Shown piece after piece: positions 37,686-49,004 of a stretch of 64,000 nt of DNA. Position 1 is the first letter of the stretch. Every line of letters begins with the position of its first letter. The notes beneath the pieces were generated by a model. It saw only the letters and a program-made list of their open reading frames with translations, was not told where the DNA came from and ran no database searches. A program made the position numbers and the translations under genes. Origin of the DNA: Trifolium pratense (taxonomy: Eukaryota > Streptophyta > Magnoliopsida > Fabales > Fabaceae); the NCBI RefSeq assembly GCF_020283565.1, contig NC_060061.1, forward strand, positions 39,779,362 through 39,843,361. The letters run 5' to 3'.

Positions 37686-40600
37686 ATGGCTTCTATGAAC
37701 GAAAAAAATAATTTTTGTGTCCGTTTTACCGGCAAAAATTATCCTGCTTGGGAATTTCAATTTAGAATGTATGTCAAAGGAGAGGGATTATGGAGTCACT
37801 TGGATGATGTCTCTATGGCACCATTAGAGACAACTGATTTAGATGAATGGGAAATCAAAGATGCAAAAATTATCACTTGGATTCTCAGTACTATTGATCC
37901 TCAGATGATTAATAATTTGCGAGCTTTTTCTACTGCTCAAGAGATGTGGAACTACTTGAAGCGTATCTATGACCAAGATAATGATGCCAAACGTTTTCAG
38001 TTGGAGCAAGAGATAGCCAATTACAAACAAGGTAATATGTCCGTTCAAGAGTATTATTCTGGGTTTCTGAATTTGTGGACAGAACACTCTGCAATTATAC
38101 ATGCTAAGGTCCCCAAGAGTTCTCTTGCGGTTGTCCAAGAGGTCTACAATACTAGTAGGCGAGATCAATTTCTCATGAAGCTCCGTCCAGAATTTGAGGT
38201 TGTTAGAGGTGCTTTGCTGAATAGAAACCCTGTTCCTTCTTTAGATACATGTGTTGGTGAACTTCTCCGAGAGGAACAACGTCTTGCTACTCAAGGAATA
38301 ATGTCTCATGATTCTGTCATTTCCGAGCCCGTTACGGTTGCATATGCTGCTCAAAGTAGAGGTAACGGTCGTGATCTTCGACATATCCAATGTTTCTCTT
38401 GCAAACAATTTGGACATTTTGCTAGTGGTTGCAGTAAGAAGTTTTGTAATTATTGCAAGAAGCGGGACCATATTATCTCTGATTGCCCTATTCGTCCTCC
38501 ACGACGAACACAACGTCCGGTGCAAGCTTTTCATGCCTCTACAAGCTCTGAATTTGGTCCTTCCATCACCAGTACATCTACTGATGGTGCTTTACAGTCT
38601 GAAATAATCCAACGAATGGTACTTTCTGCTCTTTCAGCCTTGGGAATTCAGGGTAAGTCTTCTAATGTTTCTCGCCCATGGTTTCTTGATTCTGGTGCAT
38701 CCAATCACATGACAGGATCCTCTGAATACTTGCACAATTTACATTCTTATCATGGTAATCAGAATATTCAAATTGCTGATGGCAATGCCCTGTCTATCAC
38801 TAATGTTGGTGACCTTAACTCTGATTTTCGAGATGTGCTTGTATCGCCTGGACTTGCCTCCAATTTATTATCTGTTGGTCAATTGGTGGATAACAATTGT
38901 AATGTTAATTTTTCTCGTGATGGTTGTCTTGTGCAAGAACAGGTGTCGGGGAAGGTGATCGCGAAGGGGCCTAAAGTGGGAAGACTGTTTCCACTCCAGT
39001 TTATTTCTAGTCATTTATCTTTTGCTTGTAATAATGTTTTGAATTCTTATGAGGATTGGCATAGGAAATTGGGTCATCCAAACTCTGTTGTTTTATCTCA
39101 TTTACTTAAAAATCGTTTGTTGGGCAATAAAAATATTGTTTCTAATGCATCTCTTTCATGTTCTGTTTGCAAATTGGCTAAAAGTAAAACACTACCTTTT
39201 CCGTCTGGTGCTTATCGTGCTTCCACTTGTTTTGAGATGATTCATAGTGATGTATGGGGTATGTCTCCAGTAGTTTCTCATGCTCGCTATAAATATTTTG
39301 TCACATTTATTGATGATTATAGTCGGTTTACTTGGATATATTTTCTTCGAGCTAAATCTGAAGTGTTTTCTACGTTTAAGAAATTTCTGACATATGTTGA
39401 AACTCAATTTCATGGAAGTGTTAAAATTTTTCGTTTTGACTCTGGTGGTGAATACATGTCTCATGAGTTTCAGGAGTTTCTTCAACAAAAAGGCATTTTG
39501 TCTCAACGTTCTTGTCCTAATACCCCTCAACAAAATGGAATGGCAGAACGCAAGAATCGTCATTTGCTTGATGTTACACGCAGTTTACTTCTTCAAGCGT
39601 CTGTACCATCTCGATTTTGGGTGGAGGCTCTTTCCACAGCTGTTTTTTTGATCAACCGTCTTCCTTCTGGGGTTATTGATCTTGATTCTCCTTTTTTTCG
39701 TCTTTATAAAACTCACCCAGATTATAGTGATTTGCATACTTTTGGGTGTGTGTGTTTTGTTCATCTACCTTCGTTTGAAAGACATAAGCTTGGAGCACAA
39801 TCTGTTCAATGTGCATTCATGGGGTATAGTCACTCTCATAAGGGTTTTGTGTGTTATGATGTATCTAATTGTCGCTTCCGCATTTCTCGTAATGTGACAT
39901 TTTTTGAGGATCAATTTATGTTTCATCGTGTTTCTCCTGCCTTGGATGATGTTGTTACTCTTCCTAATTTTTCCATTATGCCTGAATCTATAGAACGTTA
40001 TAAACCTGGATATGTATATGTCAGGAAATCCAGACAGCAGGTTCCCATGCCCCTTCCAGACACTGCTCCGCCACCTGCTCCTGCTATGGTTGAACCACGA
40101 CGTTCTGGTCGAATATCTCGAGCACCAGATCGATATTCACCAGACAGGTATGATGCTTCACATACTTCTTTGGCTGCCTCATTGTCTAGTATATCTATTC
40201 CTACTTGTTACTCACAGGCTGTTAAAGATGTGCGATGGATAAAAGCAATGAATGAAGAGCTTCAAGCTCTTCAACAGAATTTTACATGGGATATTGTCTC
40301 TTGTCCTCCTGATGTCAAACCCATAGGTTGCAAATGGGTGTATTCCGTGAAATTGAATTCTGATGGGTCCCTTAACCGTTACAAGGCTCGTTTGGTTGCT
40401 TTAGGAAACAAGCAGGAATATGGAATTGATTATGATGAGACATTTGCACCGGTTGCCAAGATGACAACTGTTCGCACGGTAATCTCTATAGCTGCTTCTC
40501 GTGGGTGGTCTCTTCATCAAATGGATGTGAAGAATGCTTTTCTACATGGTGACTTGACAGAAGATATTTATATGACTCCGCCACAAGGTCTATTCTCTTC

Positions 40601-41744
40601 ATCTAAAGGTGTGTGTAAGCTCAAACGTTCCTTATATGGTTTGAAACAGGCACCTAGAGCATGGTATGAGAAATTTTGCTCCACTCTCCTTGGGTTCTCC
40701 TTTACTCAAAGTCAATATGATTCCTCTTTATTTATTCATAGCACATCTGCGGGTATCGTTCTTCTTCTTTTGTATGCTGACGATATGGTTATTACCGGTT
40801 CTGATCTTGCTTCCATTCAGCGACTTAAGCAACAATTACAGTCCGCATTTCACATGAAAGATCTTGGTACCCTACATTATTTTCTTGGTCTTGAAGTTCA
40901 TTCTACATCTAAAGGAATTCTTCTCCATCAACATAAGTATGCCACCAATTTGATTTCTATGGCTGGTCTTGAATCAGCTAATCCGGTGGATACCCCTCTT
41001 GAGGTTAATGTTAAATATCATCGTGATGATGGTGATCTCTTGCCTGATCCTTTATTGTATCGACAACTTGTGGGTAGCCTTAATTACTTGACTATTACTC
41101 GTCCTGATATATCTTTTGCTGTTCAGCAAGTCAGTCAGTTCATGCATTCTCCGCGACATCTTCATTTAGCAGCGGTTCGTCGTATCATTCGATATTTGAA
41201 AGGCACCTCTCATCGTGGTCTCTTCTTTCCCACCGGAATCACTCCTAAATTGAGTGCTTATAGCGATGCCGATTGGGCAGGGTGTCCTGACACTCGTCGA
41301 TCTGTCACTGGTTGGTGCATGTTTCTCGGTTCATCGTTGATCTCATGGAAGAGTAAGAAGCAAGCAAGAGTTTCTAAATCCTCTACTGAATCTGAGTATC
41401 GCGCCATGTCTGCTGCATGCTCGGAAATTATTTGGTTACGTGGTCTTTTGGCTGAACTTGGATTTCCGCAAACTGAGCCTACATCACTTTATGCCGACAA
41501 TACAAGTGCCATCCAGATTGTTGCAAATACTGTCTTTCATGAACGCACAAAACATATCGAAGTTGATTGTCATTCCATTCGTGATGCCTATGATGACCGA
41601 CTTATAGCACTTCCTCATGTCAGTACTCAGTTCCAAGTTGCAGATATTCTTACCAAAGTTGTTCCGCGTCCACGCCATCAGTTTCTTGTTAGCAAATTGA
41701 TGCTCATTGACCAGCCGCATCAATTTGAGGGGGGGTGTGAATAA
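37686..41744 (+). CDS. Copia Gag-Pol polyprotein
   Basis: One 1,352-codon frame from the ATG at 37686 (MASMNEKNN). The frame is open from 37305, but that part is a hydrophobic, repeat-containing leader and a worse start. Order: Gag with KNYPAWEFQFRMY; two CCHC zinc knuckles (CFSCKQFGHFASGC, CNYCKKRDHIISDC); aspartic protease WFLDSGASNHMTG; GAG-pre-integrase WHRKLGHPNS; integrase with HSDVWG, IDDYSRFTW and ERKNRHLL; reverse transcriptase with KARLVALGNKQ, MDVKNAFLHGDL and LLYADDMVI; RNase H with SDADWAGCPDTRRS and STESEYRAMS. No stops or frameshifts. The last codons cover the polypurine tract, and the stop lies 9 bases inside the 3' LTR. Confidence 0.95.
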   Translation: MASMNEKNNFCVRFTGKNYPAWEFQFRMYVKGEGLWSHLDDVSMAPLETTDLDEWEIKDAKIITWILSTIDPQMINNLRAFSTAQEMWNYLKRIYDQDNDAKRFQLEQEIANYKQGNMSVQEYYSGFLNLWTEHSAIIHAKVPKSSLAVVQEVYNTSRRDQFLMKLRPEFEVVRGALLNRNPVPSLDTCVGELLREEQRLATQGIMSHDSVISEPVTVAYAAQSRGNGRDLRHIQCFSCKQFGHFASGCSKKFCNYCKKRDHIISDCPIRPPRRTQRPVQAFHASTSSEFGPSITSTSTDGALQSEIIQRMVLSALSALGIQGKSSNVSRPWFLDSGASNHMTGSSEYLHNLHSYHGNQNIQIADGNALSITNVGDLNSDFRDVLVSPGLASNLLSVGQLVDNNCNVNFSRDGCLVQEQVSGKVIAKGPKVGRLFPLQFISSHLSFACNNVLNSYEDWHRKLGHPNSVVLSHLLKNRLLGNKNIVSNASLSCSVCKLAKSKTLPFPSGAYRASTCFEMIHSDVWGMSPVVSHARYKYFVTFIDDYSRFTWIYFLRAKSEVFSTFKKFLTYVETQFHGSVKIFRFDSGGEYMSHEFQEFLQQKGILSQRSCPNTPQQNGMAERKNRHLLDVTRSLLLQASVPSRFWVEALSTAVFLINRLPSGVIDLDSPFFRLYKTHPDYSDLHTFGCVCFVHLPSFERHKLGAQSVQCAFMGYSHSHKGFVCYDVSNCRFRISRNVTFFEDQFMFHRVSPALDDVVTLPNFSIMPESIERYKPGYVYVRKSRQQVPMPLPDTAPPPAPAMVEPRRSGRISRAPDRYSPDRYDASHTSLAASLSSISIPTCYSQAVKDVRWIKAMNEELQALQQNFTWDIVSCPPDVKPIGCKWVYSVKLNSDGSLNRYKARLVALGNKQEYGIDYDETFAPVAKMTTVRTVISIAASRGWSLHQMDVKNAFLHGDLTEDIYMTPPQGLFSSSKGVCKLKRSLYGLKQAPRAWYEKFCSTLLGFSFTQSQYDSSLFIHSTSAGIVLLLLYADDMVITGSDLASIQRLKQQLQSAFHMKDLGTLHYFLGLEVHSTSKGILLHQHKYATNLISMAGLESANPVDTPLEVNVKYHRDDGDLLPDPLLYRQLVGSLNYLTITRPDISFAVQQVSQFMHSPRHLHLAAVRRIIRYLKGTSHRGLFFPTGITPKLSAYSDADWAGCPDTRRSVTGWCMFLGSSLISWKSKKQARVSKSSTESEYRAMSAACSEIIWLRGLLAELGFPQTEPTSLYADNTSAIQIVANTVFHERTKHIEVDCHSIRDAYDDRLIALPHVSTQFQVADILTKVVPRPRHQFLVSKLMLIDQPHQFEGGCE

Positions 41745-41925
41745 GGAGTTGACTTGTCCTCTTAATTATAATTATTAGTTGGTTTCTAGAATAAGGAAAA
41801 CAAATCAAATATTGATTTGTTCTCATTAAATGTAATTATTTAGTGTAATTACCTGTATAACCTTGTAACCTCTATATATACAAGAAATAGCAATGAGAAA
41901 GGCATCAAGCCAATAATTCTTGACA
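41736..41925 (+). repeat. 3' LTR of the Copia element
   Basis: 190 bp, two visible differences from the 5' LTR. It is followed directly by the ATCTG target duplication. Confidence 0.9.
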
Positions 41926-42015
41926 ATCTGATGATACTCTCTTTTCGAAAAAATTGAATTCCAAAATATGATTTAAAAAGTGAAAAAATATAATTAGGAA
42001 AGAATAAATGTATAT

Positions 42016-42766
<751 letters not shown>

Positions 42767-43619
42767 CTGTAATCATCAATCAACAAAATCTAAAGATACT
42801 AAATTCAAACAATCGAGGAAAGGGAAAGTAGGGATAGTTAGATGGCAGAGAAACACACGTACAATACAAACTGTCAAAGTCTTTTGATGCAAAGCAACAA
42901 GGATTATTTAAAGCACAATACAAGAGAATTTCCTCGGTTATATACCTAACTTTTTGCTTACATGTATTCAAAACCAAAATGCCATCTTTCCAAATGACAT
43001 TAAAAAAGAAACATAAACTTAAGGTTAATGCTTTATTTTAAAGCCAAGTAAAAGCAGAAAATGCATTCAGATAGAGTACCATATTGAAATTTCAGACATT
43101 TATCCAGTGTGGTTATGACCATCGTCAACAATACACCAATGACTTTGATGACACAGAGCTATATATATGCAACCGGAAAGAAAACCATTCTGCCACAAAA
43201 TATCCCCATCCACTTCAAAATTTGTGTTTAGATCTGAAAAAGAATCTGATCTAAGGATCCATTCAAATCCTATCCCACGTAATGTAGTTTATTTTACGGC
43301 ATATAGTGTTTTGCTTCTTTCTTTTTCTGATATAACTGTTCATTCACTGCAAATTGTGAAGGAATAGATGAAAGCACACTAATATGTTTTCTCATGGTAG
43401 CATGGAAATGAGTTGAAATAAAACATTTCGGTTGGCATCATGAGTTTTCTGCCGAATTTATAATCAACTTAACAAGCAAATAAGAAGAAATTCCTAAACT
43501 TTGCATGAGGAAAAAGAGCTAGCTAAAAGGCATGGTCATAAAGATAGGCTTGTGAAGTGGATATGCCAGATCATGTTTGTAGGGCAATAAGTTAATCATA
43601 TTTTTCAATCCAAATATCA
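42767..43619. other. Non-coding flank of the DIM1A fragment
   Basis: It should correspond to former DIM1A intron or upstream sequence, but I cannot recognise any further exon. No RNA gene or repeat is evident. Confidence 0.3.
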
Positions 43620-43735
43620 TTTTTCAAGCCGCAGTAGAGTCTCTCTCAACCCAAATATTCATCCAAGCATGTCTAGCTGGTAATTCTAATGCTAAAATGA
43701 TTGCCATAAGGCAACGCTTACATTTGAGTAAAGTA
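43620..43735 (-). pseudogene. LINE RNase H scrap
   Basis: On the minus strand: MAIILALELPARHAWMNIWV followed by ERDSTAA and a stop. This is the central part of a LINE RNase H domain (compare HTELMAI…WVESDST at 5.5 kb). Only about 38 codons remain. Confidence 0.6.
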
Positions 43736-45050
43736 TTCATAATACTTCATTTTATTATAGTCATCAAGGCATCAATATCGCAAGTAAATTCAAGGCATCA
43801 TTATGGTCATCAAGGCATCAATATCGCAAGTAAACTTAAGGCATCAATATCTCAAGAATATTCCAGGCAGCATCAAGTAGGGTAATTGGGGCATCATGCA
43901 TGTAAATTGAAGGCATCATGAGGATCATCAAGACATCAATATCAAATCTGAAGTATTCATAATACTTCAGTTAGGGTCATCGAGGCATCATGAATGAATA
44001 AAAATTCATTTCAATATCGCAATAAGGCAACTTTTACATTTGAGTATAGTATTCATAGTACTTCATTTTATTAGGGTCATCAAGGCATCAATATCGCAAG
44101 TAAACTTAAGGCATCATTAGGGACGAGGCATCAATATCTCAAGAATATTCAAGCCATTCAAGGCATCATTAGAATCATCAAGATATCAATATCACATCTG
44201 AAGTATTCATAATACTTGAGTTAGGGTCATTGAGGCATCGTGAAAGAATAAAAATTTATTTCAATATAGCAATAAGGCAACTTTTACATTTGAGTAAAGT
44301 ATTCATAATACTTCATTTTATTATGGTCATCGAGGCATCAATATCGCAAGTAAACTCACGGCATCATTAGGGCCGAGGCATCAATATAGAAAGTATATTC
44401 AAGGCATCAAGTAGGTTCATCGAGGCATCAATATTGCAGGTAAATTCAAGGCATCATTAGGATCATCGAGACATCAATATCACATCGGAACTGAAGTATT
44501 CATAATACTTGAGTTAGGGTCATCAAGGCATCATGAATGAATAAAAATTCATTTCAATATCGCAATAAGGCAACTTTTACATTTGAGTAAAGTATTCATA
44601 ATACTTCATTTTATTTTGGTCATCGAGGCATCAATATCGCAAGTAAATTCAAGGTATCATTAGGGTCATCGAGGCAACAATATAGAAAGTAAATTCAAGG
44701 CATCAATATCAAAGATCAACCCACTTGAGCTAAAATCCACACATTTTAGCGTACTCTCTCTATTGACACACTCTTCATTATTGGATAAATTTTATACGAG
44801 GGCGCACTAATAGAGTGTGGACCTAAGTTTTTAGGTTAGTAGTAGATCATGTCACACATAAACTTTGGCATAGTGAAGAGTGCATCAAATAGTGTATTGC
44901 TATAGTAGGTTCACTTTAAATCAGTAAATACAAAGGCCCAATATCGGAAGCAAATTCAAGGCACCGGTAGAATCATCTAGGCATCAATATCGCAAGTAAA
45001 GTATTCTTAATACTTGATCGAATAAAAAATTCATATCAATATGGCATCCA
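43700..45050. repeat. GGCATCAATATCGC minisatellite with higher-order repeats
   Basis: A short unit of about 26-30 bases (GGCATCAATATCGCAAGTAA plus variable ending) is repeated many times, alternating with AGGGTCATCAAGGCATCA. A larger block starting at AATAAGGCAACTTTTACATT recurs near 43708, 44023, 44272 and 44563 (period about 250-315). About 44715-44940 interrupts it with unrelated sequence. No coding function is visible. Confidence 0.85.
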
Positions 45051-45052
45051 AC

Positions 45053-45142
45053 TTACTTTGTACATTATGATGAGTAAAGTATCATTTAGGCATCCAACTT
45101 ACTTTGTACATTATGATGAGTAAAGTATCATTTAGGCATCCA
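45053..45142. repeat. 45-bp exact tandem duplication
   Basis: GCATCCAACTTACTTTGTAC and the following bases through AAGTATCATTTAG are present twice in immediate succession. The unit resembles the edge of the neighbouring minisatellite. Confidence 0.8.
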
Positions 45143-46210
45143 AAAGCAACATTGATGGAACAAATAATATCCTTTCGGGTCATTTAGGCATCAATAGTTT
45201 GAAAATTTTATGGTATTTCTGAATTCTGAGCGACAATTTAGGGTTATCAAGAACAAGAAAATTGCAGAAGCTTCAATTCGTGCGATAAAAAATAACATAC
45301 AACTTTCCTTTAGGGTTATCAAGAAAACTAAAATTGCAGAATAAATGAATCAATACCTTCGAAAAGGAATACGACGCAGATTCACTTCTCCATTCACCCC
45401 TCTTCAATGATCGCGATCGCGATCGCTACAATTAACCGTCACGCCAACATTCGTTAACCTCCGTCAGAGAATTCAAGCGTCATATATGAACGTTTACCCA
45501 TTCGTTGGAATCATTTGTTACATAACGCGTGATGGTGGTTACTTCTCTTCAAGAATGAATGAATCTGAAACTGGTCATGATGAATGAATTTGAATGATTA
45601 TAGAATGAAAGTGAAACAAACCTAAAAGCGTGGTTATTTCTTTCTTTTCTTATATTGATTGATTCTTTCTTCTTTTTTTTGTCAAAAAAAAGTGTTTTTT
45701 TTTTTTAACTGTACTTTTCTTCTTGGACTAGGATTTTATATTTAAAAAATTGATCTTTGTCCTTACCCCCAAACTTACTAAATTACCTTCCAGGTTTTGG
45801 ACTACTGTAAAAAAAAAAAAAGTTATTAAACACGTGTAATTTTTGAGGGGTCCGGTTACTGTGCATAAGCCATCCTTATGCACGGTGCATAAGTCTGCTT
45901 CGTGCACCCCCTCCTTTGTCATACACCCCCTATTCCAAAACCCATCTCCAAAAAAAGTCCAACTCCAAGTTACATTTTTTTTATAAGCAACTCCAAAAAA
46001 ACCCATCTTCAAAACTCATTTCCTTTGAAACCATTTTCATCATCATCAACATCGTAACTCTCTTCACCGTCGCCATCATTTGAAGTATATGTTCTGAAAT
46101 AATAGATTTTTATTTGAAGTTAAATTTTGAAATTATGCATATTGGTATCTTAGGATTCAAAATATGTTTTTAAGCATGTTTTCTTACGAGCTAACCGAGC
46201 CAAAAAGTAA
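45143..46210. other. Possible decayed promoter/5' end (minus strand) and AT-rich flank
   Basis: Read on the minus strand, 45600-45240 looks like a plant leader with a donor-like site (CGAAGGTATTG near 45360). It includes (GATCGC)3 at 45409-45426. It could be the displaced 5' end of the DIM1A copy, but no coding match is visible. A short palindromic block GCATAAGCC…GTGCATAAG lies near 45865-45895. The rest is AT-rich. Confidence 0.25.
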
Positions 46211-46218
46211 CCGACGCT

Positions 46219-47290
46219 TAGGGGTGTGCATGGTTTGAAAACCACACCACACCACATCTAATTGATGGTTTTGGTTCTAAACCAAAACCATTTCAATAAC
46301 AAATCGGTTATTTTTTAAAACTAATTTGGATTTGGTTATTAACCGGATCGAACCAATTTATAACCGGTTTGTAATAAAATTTAAGTTACTCACATGATCC
46401 AATTTTAAATAGGTTTTTTACTTAAATTAATTTTTTTTATTAGTTGATTAAAAAAAATAGATTTATTAATTATTTTAAAAACATAATTTTTCATTAATTT
46501 TATGATTGAATTGGTTTATAATCAACCCACAAAATATTTTTTTTAAACCCAAATTATTTTTTACTTAGCCGAAAACTTGTTTTTTATATTGTTTTAAAAA
46601 TATTTTTTATTATTTAAAAAAAGAGTAATTTTTAAAATTAAAAAATCTGATTTTTAAATACAAAAAAAAACTAATAAATAGGAAAAAAATTAAAATACTA
46701 AATTTTTGAAAAACTAAAAACATTAAAAACTGATTTTTTAATTATTTTTTAAAAAAAACTGAATTTTTTAATTATTTTTAAAAACTAAACATTAAAAACT
46801 GATTTTTTTATTATTTTTAAAATAATTATTAAAAATCTGATTTTTAAAATAAAATAATAATAAAATAGTATGGGTGGTTGGTGGTGGCCGGCCGCCGGAG
46901 CACCACCACCGGCCGCCGGAGCATCACCGCAGACCGCTGTGAAAGTCGCCGGAGGTCCGTCGGAAAACTGCCGCCGTCTCGGTCGGAGCGCCGCCGCGCC
47001 GGCCGCCGGTGGTCCGGCGTTGACCACCGGTCCTCCACCCCTCTTTTAATTAATTATTTTATTATATAATAAAGAATTTTAAAAAATTGAAGATTGGGTC
47101 TGAATTAGCTGTTGGGCCTAAATTTTCAAACTAATTTCAAACCAAATTATAAAATGTGGTTATGGTTTATAATTGGTGTTTTTTTATTGGAGTGGTGTGG
47201 TTTTTTTTTAAATGGATTTTGAAAACTAAAATTGGATATGGATTGGTTAGTAATTTGGTTAAGGATAGCCAAATTTTTTGCACACCCCTA
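46219..47290. mobile_element. Non-autonomous hAT element with GC-rich core
   Basis: Perfect 12-bp inverted termini TAGGGGTGTGCA / TGCACACCCCTA are flanked by an exact 8-bp duplication CCGACGCT (46211-46218 and 47291-47298). The 1,072-bp interior is extremely AT-rich except for a GC-rich island at about 46870-47040 (GGCCGCCGG words). There is no transposase. The island may be captured host DNA, since it differs so strongly in composition. Confidence 0.9.
46870..47040. other. GC-rich island inside the hAT element
   Basis: About 170 bp of GCCGCCGGAGCACC-like sequence with near-repeats (CCGGCCGCCGGAGCA twice). It can be read as Ala/Gly/Pro-rich or Arg-rich peptides in several frames on both strands. 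No frame stands out as a real gene. Confidence 0.6.
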
Positions 47291-47298
47291 CCGACGCT

Positions 47299-47552
47299 AT
47301 GTAAGACCAAAACGAGGAATAACAAATATTATTACTATTATTATTTATTTCGAAATTCTAATTAAGGAATAACAAATCAGTCCTATAGGGTTATACTTCA
47401 TGTGTAACGGGTGTACTTATATGGATCTTAGGGTTCAATACGATACATCACATCTCTTGTGGTATATAATATCATAAATCTTATCATAGATGCTATGTAC
47501 CTCCAATAACGACTCTGCCTATTAGGTCAAATATAGGTGTTTTTCTGATGCT
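47299..47552. other. Short AT-rich spacer
   Basis: Nothing recognisable lies between the hAT target duplication and the VAL1 fragment. Confidence 0.4.
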
Positions 47553-48010
47553 ATTGTAAAAAACAACAAGTTGATCCAAGAACACGAGCCTTCTGGCTTA
47601 GATGCTCTCGCCAGTTAAGCAGTCTTAGGAGAAAATCTCATTGATCCTACTGATTCGTCAGCCGAAGCCACCACTAAGCATCCTAGACATCGCCCAGGCT
47701 GCTCTTGTATCGTGTGCATTCAGTCCCCAAGTGGAAAAGGAAGACACAAACCAACATGTACTTGCAACGTGTGCACGACCGTGAAGCGTCAGTTCAAAAC
47801 AATGAATCTTGCACATTTGTTTCTTTTTGTCATTTTTATTTAAGAATGAAAGAAGCATAAACAATGTATTATATTTGTCTCTTCCCTTGTCCATATGTTT
47901 ATTTCTCTTGGTGAAGAGAAGAAAGTTAAATTGATAATAACATTCTAGACAAAATTACACCAAGGTTATTCGAAATACGAGTCGAACACGTAAAAAACTT
48001 GATCTAATAC
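47553..48010 (+). pseudogene. Partial duplicate of the VAL1 last exon and 3' flank
   Basis: 47553-47800 matches VAL1 35516-35764 with few changes. After a junction, 47801-48010 matches VAL1 36419-36620. The copy has therefore lost about 655 bp, including the EAR motif. An in-frame TAA replaces the Leu codon in the SLAVLG stretch. It cannot encode a useful protein. It is separated from VAL1 by the Copia insertion and other debris. Confidence 0.9.
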
Positions 48011-48749
48011 GCACATGCCGCACATGTGTGCAGGCCGCCTCTGTGTTCTCTTCAGCCCTTCATTTCGTTATTTTTTTGTTATTTATTTTAATATATATAA
48101 TATTAATAAATTATTTTGTAAAATAGAATGTTAAGATCAAAAAATATTGGTACAAGCAAATGGTTTGATCTATGATTTATGTCGAATATGATAAGGATTA
48201 TGTGTTGTAGTAAAATTATAAGGATACAAATGTAATTTTGTTATAAAATCCCTCCCCTCATCCTTGTGAACCAAACATATTTGTAATTAAAATCTCTTCC
48301 CTCCTCTCCTCTCACCTCTTTTGAACCAAATATGTTTTATATAAATATTTTTTACCTCCCCTCCCTTTCCTCCTCTCTATTAAAATCCCTCCCCTTCCCT
48401 TCCTCTCATTTGAACCAAACATACCCTAAGATCTTTTAAAATGAAACCCAACAAGAAGATAAGCAAATGATAAATATTTAGTTGAGAGGAGAATGAATGA
48501 TGCAAATTAGGGGAGAAATTAAAAAACAACACATCTACAAAGACAAATTAGAAAAGGTTACCCTTCAAAACTATTAACCACCAGCCACATTATAAGCAAA
48601 ACATGCTTCAACTCGGATTCTATAACTCGAGCGGGGTACTTATGGAAAATTGGGGGTGTGGGGGCAAAGGGGGAGAAATTCACTTATTGCAATTAAAAGT
48701 TTGTTTATTTGTCTTCGGGGCTAACCCAAGGATAAGACAATCAAAATAA
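48011..48749. other. AT-rich intergenic DNA
   Basis: The beginning (ACATGTGTGCAGGCCGCC, about 48015-48035) resembles the right end of the hAT element at 450-971. Around 48240-48430 there are repeated CCTCCCCTC/TTTGAACCAAAC words as in decayed MITEs. No gene is seen. Confidence 0.35.
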
Positions 48750-49004
48750 GGAAAATTTCTCATCCCACCTACTTACTTTCTCATCCACCCTCTATTTTTC
48801 AATTTTTACCCTTGGTCAAAAAATTCGGAACGCGTTTTCCGATTTTTTTGCCTTTAAAAACAACTTCGGAATGTGTTTTCCGAATTTTTTCCAAATTTGA
48901 ACTAAAAAAATTCGGAAAACGCGTTCCGAATTTTTTGACCAAGGACAAAAATGGAAAAACAAGGGGTGGGTGAGAAAGTGAGTGGGTGGGATGAGAAATT
49001 TTCC
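48750..49004. mobile_element. Palindromic MITE
   Basis: The left end GGAAAATTTCTCATCCCACC is complementary to the right end (GGTGGGATGAGAAATTTTCC type) at 48985-49004. The complementarity continues inward through TTCGGAACGCGTTTTCCGA and its partner near 48910-48930, so almost the whole 255 bp folds back. There is no coding capacity. Confidence 0.75.

Larger units (their letters stand above)
37087..41925 (+). mobile_element. Young, apparently intact Ty1/Copia retrotransposon
   Basis: The 190-bp LTRs (37087-37276 and 41736-41925, TGTGAATAAG…TTCTTGACA) differ at only about two sites (one near 37167, one near 37242). An exact 5-bp duplication ATCTG flanks them (37082-37086 and 41926-41930). The primer site TGGTATCA follows the 5' LTR, and the polypurine tract TTTGAGGGGGGG precedes the 3' LTR. 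One uninterrupted gag-pol frame lies between. All parts needed for autonomous copying appear present, so recent activity is likely. The position, between VAL1 and its partial duplicate, is intergenic. Confidence 0.95.

Noticed and set aside
43700..44720. CRISPR-like array
   Set aside because: Units vary in length and sequence, there are no unique spacers of fixed size, and the genome is eukaryotic. It is a minisatellite.
46785..47069. Ala/Gly/Pro-rich frames in the GC island
   Set aside because: Frames are open on both strands and in several phases, the usual effect of GC-rich DNA. No conserved motif.
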